Assembly: GCA_037176905.1 (NCBI GenBank)
Contig: JBBBWG010019334.1
Location: 31,977-68,460 of the forward strand
Reading direction: 5' to 3'
DNA length: 36,484 nt
Source of the DNA: Azolla pinnata
Taxonomy: Eukaryota; Streptophyta; Polypodiopsida; Salviniales; Salviniaceae
Every line of letters starts with the position of its first letter. Positions within the stretch are counted from its first letter, which is position 1. The notes under the pieces are model-generated. The model ran no database searches. It saw only the letters and a program-made list of their open reading frames with translations, and was not told where the DNA came from. This document shows positions 34,544 through 36,484 of the stretch, in pieces. Position numbers and translations under genes: made by a program.

Positions 34544-35709
34544 TCAGTACGATGGTAACGGCTCGCCTCTGATGAAGGCTCTGAGCAACGCGAGAGCTCG
34601 CTGCGGCTGGAACGTGGCCACCATATGTCCCGCGCCCCTGACCGTAGCGAACGTCAGATTCGGATAAACCTCGGTCCAGCCAGCTACCTGCGAAAAATCC
34701 CACGTTTGCTGTTCAGGAGAAGCTCGGGGAACTGCTACCAAGCACAATCTCTTTAAGCTCTCCGACCCCGGCCCCACAGGATGGGGCATGAAAAGCATTC
34801 TGTGTACACGGGATCAGGAAACGCGATGCAACGGATCGAGCCAGGAAGACATTGCGAGTCAGACATACTTGACCATCGTGATACCAGGGGTACCAATCTG
34901 CTAAGATCGGCAACTGCAGCGAGCCGATCGAGTACTGCGTCGATAAGAACGGAATGCGGCCATCCATGTCTCCACTGTAATCGAAGCATGACAACAACAA
35001 CAACAACAACTTCATGCATATGTTTGGCATGCGGAGATCTAGCTACGATTCCAGACCAAATGCGATTCCAGACCAAATGCGATTCCAAAACATGCTTACC
35101 CACCATTCGAGAAATCGAAACAAAGCACCAGAGGCCATTGGCGGCCCCCGACCAAAAATGGAACAGAGCAGAACAAAGACGAGACGCGCGTTTTCAGTAG
35201 TGCTAACCTGAACAGCCAGACGCGTAACCCCTTCGCCATGAGCTCCGTCAGTATTGGCAGCACAGTTGACGGCGCATCTACCCAATCTCTTAAAACGCCG
35301 CTGCCCACAAGGAAAGCTACCTAATTAAGTTTTTTTTTTTAATGATTGGTTTAACAGTCAGAAACACTAGCGTGGCCACCGCAGGCGATTCGCGGCGGCT
35401 TGAGACAGGAAAACGCATCATAGGATCGAGGCGATTTGTCGACGCTCGAGATCGATCGATCAATCCCCATCAGAATCGCTTGGCGAGTCTGTCGTCGATC
35501 GATTTCACACCAAAAAAAAAAACGAAAGATTTTCGATCCGTTATTACTGACCTGCATGGGCTCCATGCATATGGAAGGCTCGTCGTGTTGGCATGGAGGG
35601 CCCGTTGGACATCCTCCCGATTGAGGTACGCGTAGACATAGTTGTCGATGCAAGGATCATTTGCACCAGCTCTCCCGTTCGGCAGCCTGACGATTGCACT
35701 AGCACCAAA
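34544..35709 (-). CDS. Serine carboxypeptidase-like protein, C-terminal four exons (partial)
   Basis: Exons in transcript order: 35709-35552, 35300-35208, 34974-34869, 34687-34544; 501 nt ending at TGA, phases continuous. This is the C-terminal third of an S10-family serine carboxypeptidase-like protein, secreted or vacuolar peptidases, some of which act as acyltransferases. Visible: NDPCIDNYVYAYLNREDVQR and LHANTTSLPYAWSPCS (typical of the family), DWVDAPSTVLPILTEL, VWLFSGDMDGRIPFLSTQYS carrying the catalytic Asp, WYPWYHDGQ, GGWTEVY-like AGWTEVYPNLTFATVRGAGH with the catalytic His, and FQPQRALALLRAFIRGEPLP at the end. The nucleophile region (GESYAG) and about 290 N-terminal residues are not in the window; upstream of 35709 the sequence turns into a satellite, so the 5' exons either lie past 36484 or are missing. 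N-glycosylation sequons (NTT, NLT) are present. One intron contains a 17-bp tandem repeat (about 35045-35090). Confidence 0.88.
35045..35090. repeat. 17-bp tandem repeat in a carboxypeptidase intron
   Basis: GCGATTCCAGACCAAAT and near copies repeat about 2.5 times within the intron 34975-35207. A (CAA)n microsatellite lies near 34993-35010 in the same intron. Confidence 0.8.
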
Positions 35710-35756
35710 CTGGCAAATACAGAATACACCTCGGAGAAATCAGACGTATTACACGT

Positions 35757-36484
35757 CCGATGAAATCCGAAGCACCTTCGCCCGTAAACCCTAAGCCCAT
35801 AAAAATCCCTTCCTGATTTGATGCCCTACAATCCTTAGAGATCGATGTTCACAAGCAAGCCATGGAAGCCATAGAAAGCCCCAAATCCCTGGAAGTTTTC
35901 GGACCTCCAGAACACACCACAGGAATTCATCAGCATTGGGTTCTTCCTGAGGTGGGCATATTGGCACGATTGCGGCATCGGTATACAAATATGTAAATAA
36001 TATCCGATGAAATCCAAAGCAACCTTCGGCATAAACCCCAAGCCTTTAAAAATCCCTCCAGATTTGATGCCCTACAAACCCTAGAGATGTACAAAAAGCC
36101 ATGGAACGCCACAGATACCCTAAATATTTGAAGCCCTAAGATCCCTAAAGATGTAAAAACGCCATGGAGCACCATAGAAACCCTAAAGATTTGAAGCCCT
36201 AAAAAAACCCTAAAGATCCATGGAAAGCCAGAGAAAAACCCTAAAGATTTGAAGTCATAAAACCCTAAAGATGTAAAAATTGCCATGGAAAGCCATAGCA
36301 ACCCTAAAGACTTGAAGCCCTAAAAACCCTAAAGATGTAAAAATGCCATGGACAGCCCTAAAACCCTAAAGATCGATGTAAGAAGCCATGGAAATCCAGA
36401 GAAAAAACCTAAAGATTTGAAGTCATAAAACCCTAAAGATGTAAAAATTGCCATGGAAAGCCATAGCAACCCTAAAGACTTGAA
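35757..36484. repeat. Telomere-motif satellite array with higher-order repeat structure
   Basis: A long unit starting TCCGATGAAATCC occurs at about 35757 and again at about 36001 (spacing near 243 bp). From about 36100 shorter related units of roughly 50-60 bp alternate ACCCTAAAGATGTAAAAA, GCCATGGAAAGCCATAG and CCCTAAAGATTTGAAG. A 74-bp block at 36243-36316 recurs without change at 36411-36484, giving a 168-bp higher-order period. Each unit holds CCCTAAAG, close to the telomere heptamer. The minus-strand open frame across it (Phe/Leu/Gly-rich) is a translation of the repeat. The array continues past the window edge. Confidence 0.88.

Noticed and set aside
35930-36301. 123-codon minus-strand frame, Phe/Leu/Gly-rich
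   Set aside because: It is a translation of the tandem satellite; its periodicity equals the DNA repeat.
1-36484. CRISPR arrays, operons, bacterial promoters or tRNA/rRNA genes
   Set aside because: The window is plant nuclear DNA; no spaced identical repeats of CRISPR form and no convincing tRNA cloverleaf or rRNA segment was seen by eye.

Overview
The window is nuclear DNA of a land plant. The signs are many short spliceosomal introns with GT/GC...AG borders, plant-lineage families (a COP1-interacting-protein-7-like protein, a plant-type PLS pentatricopeptide protein, a serine carboxypeptidase-like protein, a mitochondrial citrate synthase), and the plant telomere heptamer CCCTAAA. The PPR style and compact introns suggest a seed-free plant such as a lycophyte or bryophyte, but that is a weak inference.

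Layout: (1) 835-10369, minus strand: an 11-exon CIP7-like gene, rebuilt exon by exon to 1537 codons plus stop. (2) 10370-14723: a divergent intergenic region with a long purine-rich tract (probably leader or promoter of the CIP7-like gene), poly-T/poly-A runs and CATGCATG-type repeats. (3) 14724-20538, plus strand: mitochondrial citrate synthase, 18 exons, 467 aa, with all catalytic residues present. (4) 20842-20941: a gap of exactly 100 N, with CCCTAAA telomere repeats directly on its right edge. (5) 21727-23856, plus strand: an intronless PPR open frame that lacks a clear start and most of its C-terminal extension. (6) 23857-25262: a duplicated block of about 185 bp and a degenerate CCCTAA (hexamer) array. 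(7) 25263-29509, plus strand: a MAK32-like PfkB-family sugar kinase homologue, 10 exons, 336 aa, with Asn where the catalytic Asp normally sits and one probable GC-AG intron. (8) 30387-33228, minus strand: an RBM48 homologue (minor-spliceosome factor), 7 exons, 209 aa. (9) 33229-34543: intergenic, with a terminal-inverted-repeat element of about 0.4 kb. (10) 34544-35709, minus strand: the last four exons of a serine carboxypeptidase-like gene; the remaining exons should lie beyond a telomere-motif satellite that fills 35757-36484.

The genes do not form a pathway; this is ordinary eukaryotic gene order. The most notable structure is the recurrence of telomere-like DNA. Heptamers sit against the gap, a hexamer-type array lies about 4 kb further right, a short telobox lies in a kinase intron, and a satellite carrying CCCTAAAG lies at the right edge. 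The sequence right of the gap looks like a chromosome end, so the join across the N gap may be a scaffolding error. All exon models were built by eye from splice borders, phase continuity and family similarity recalled from memory; no search was run.
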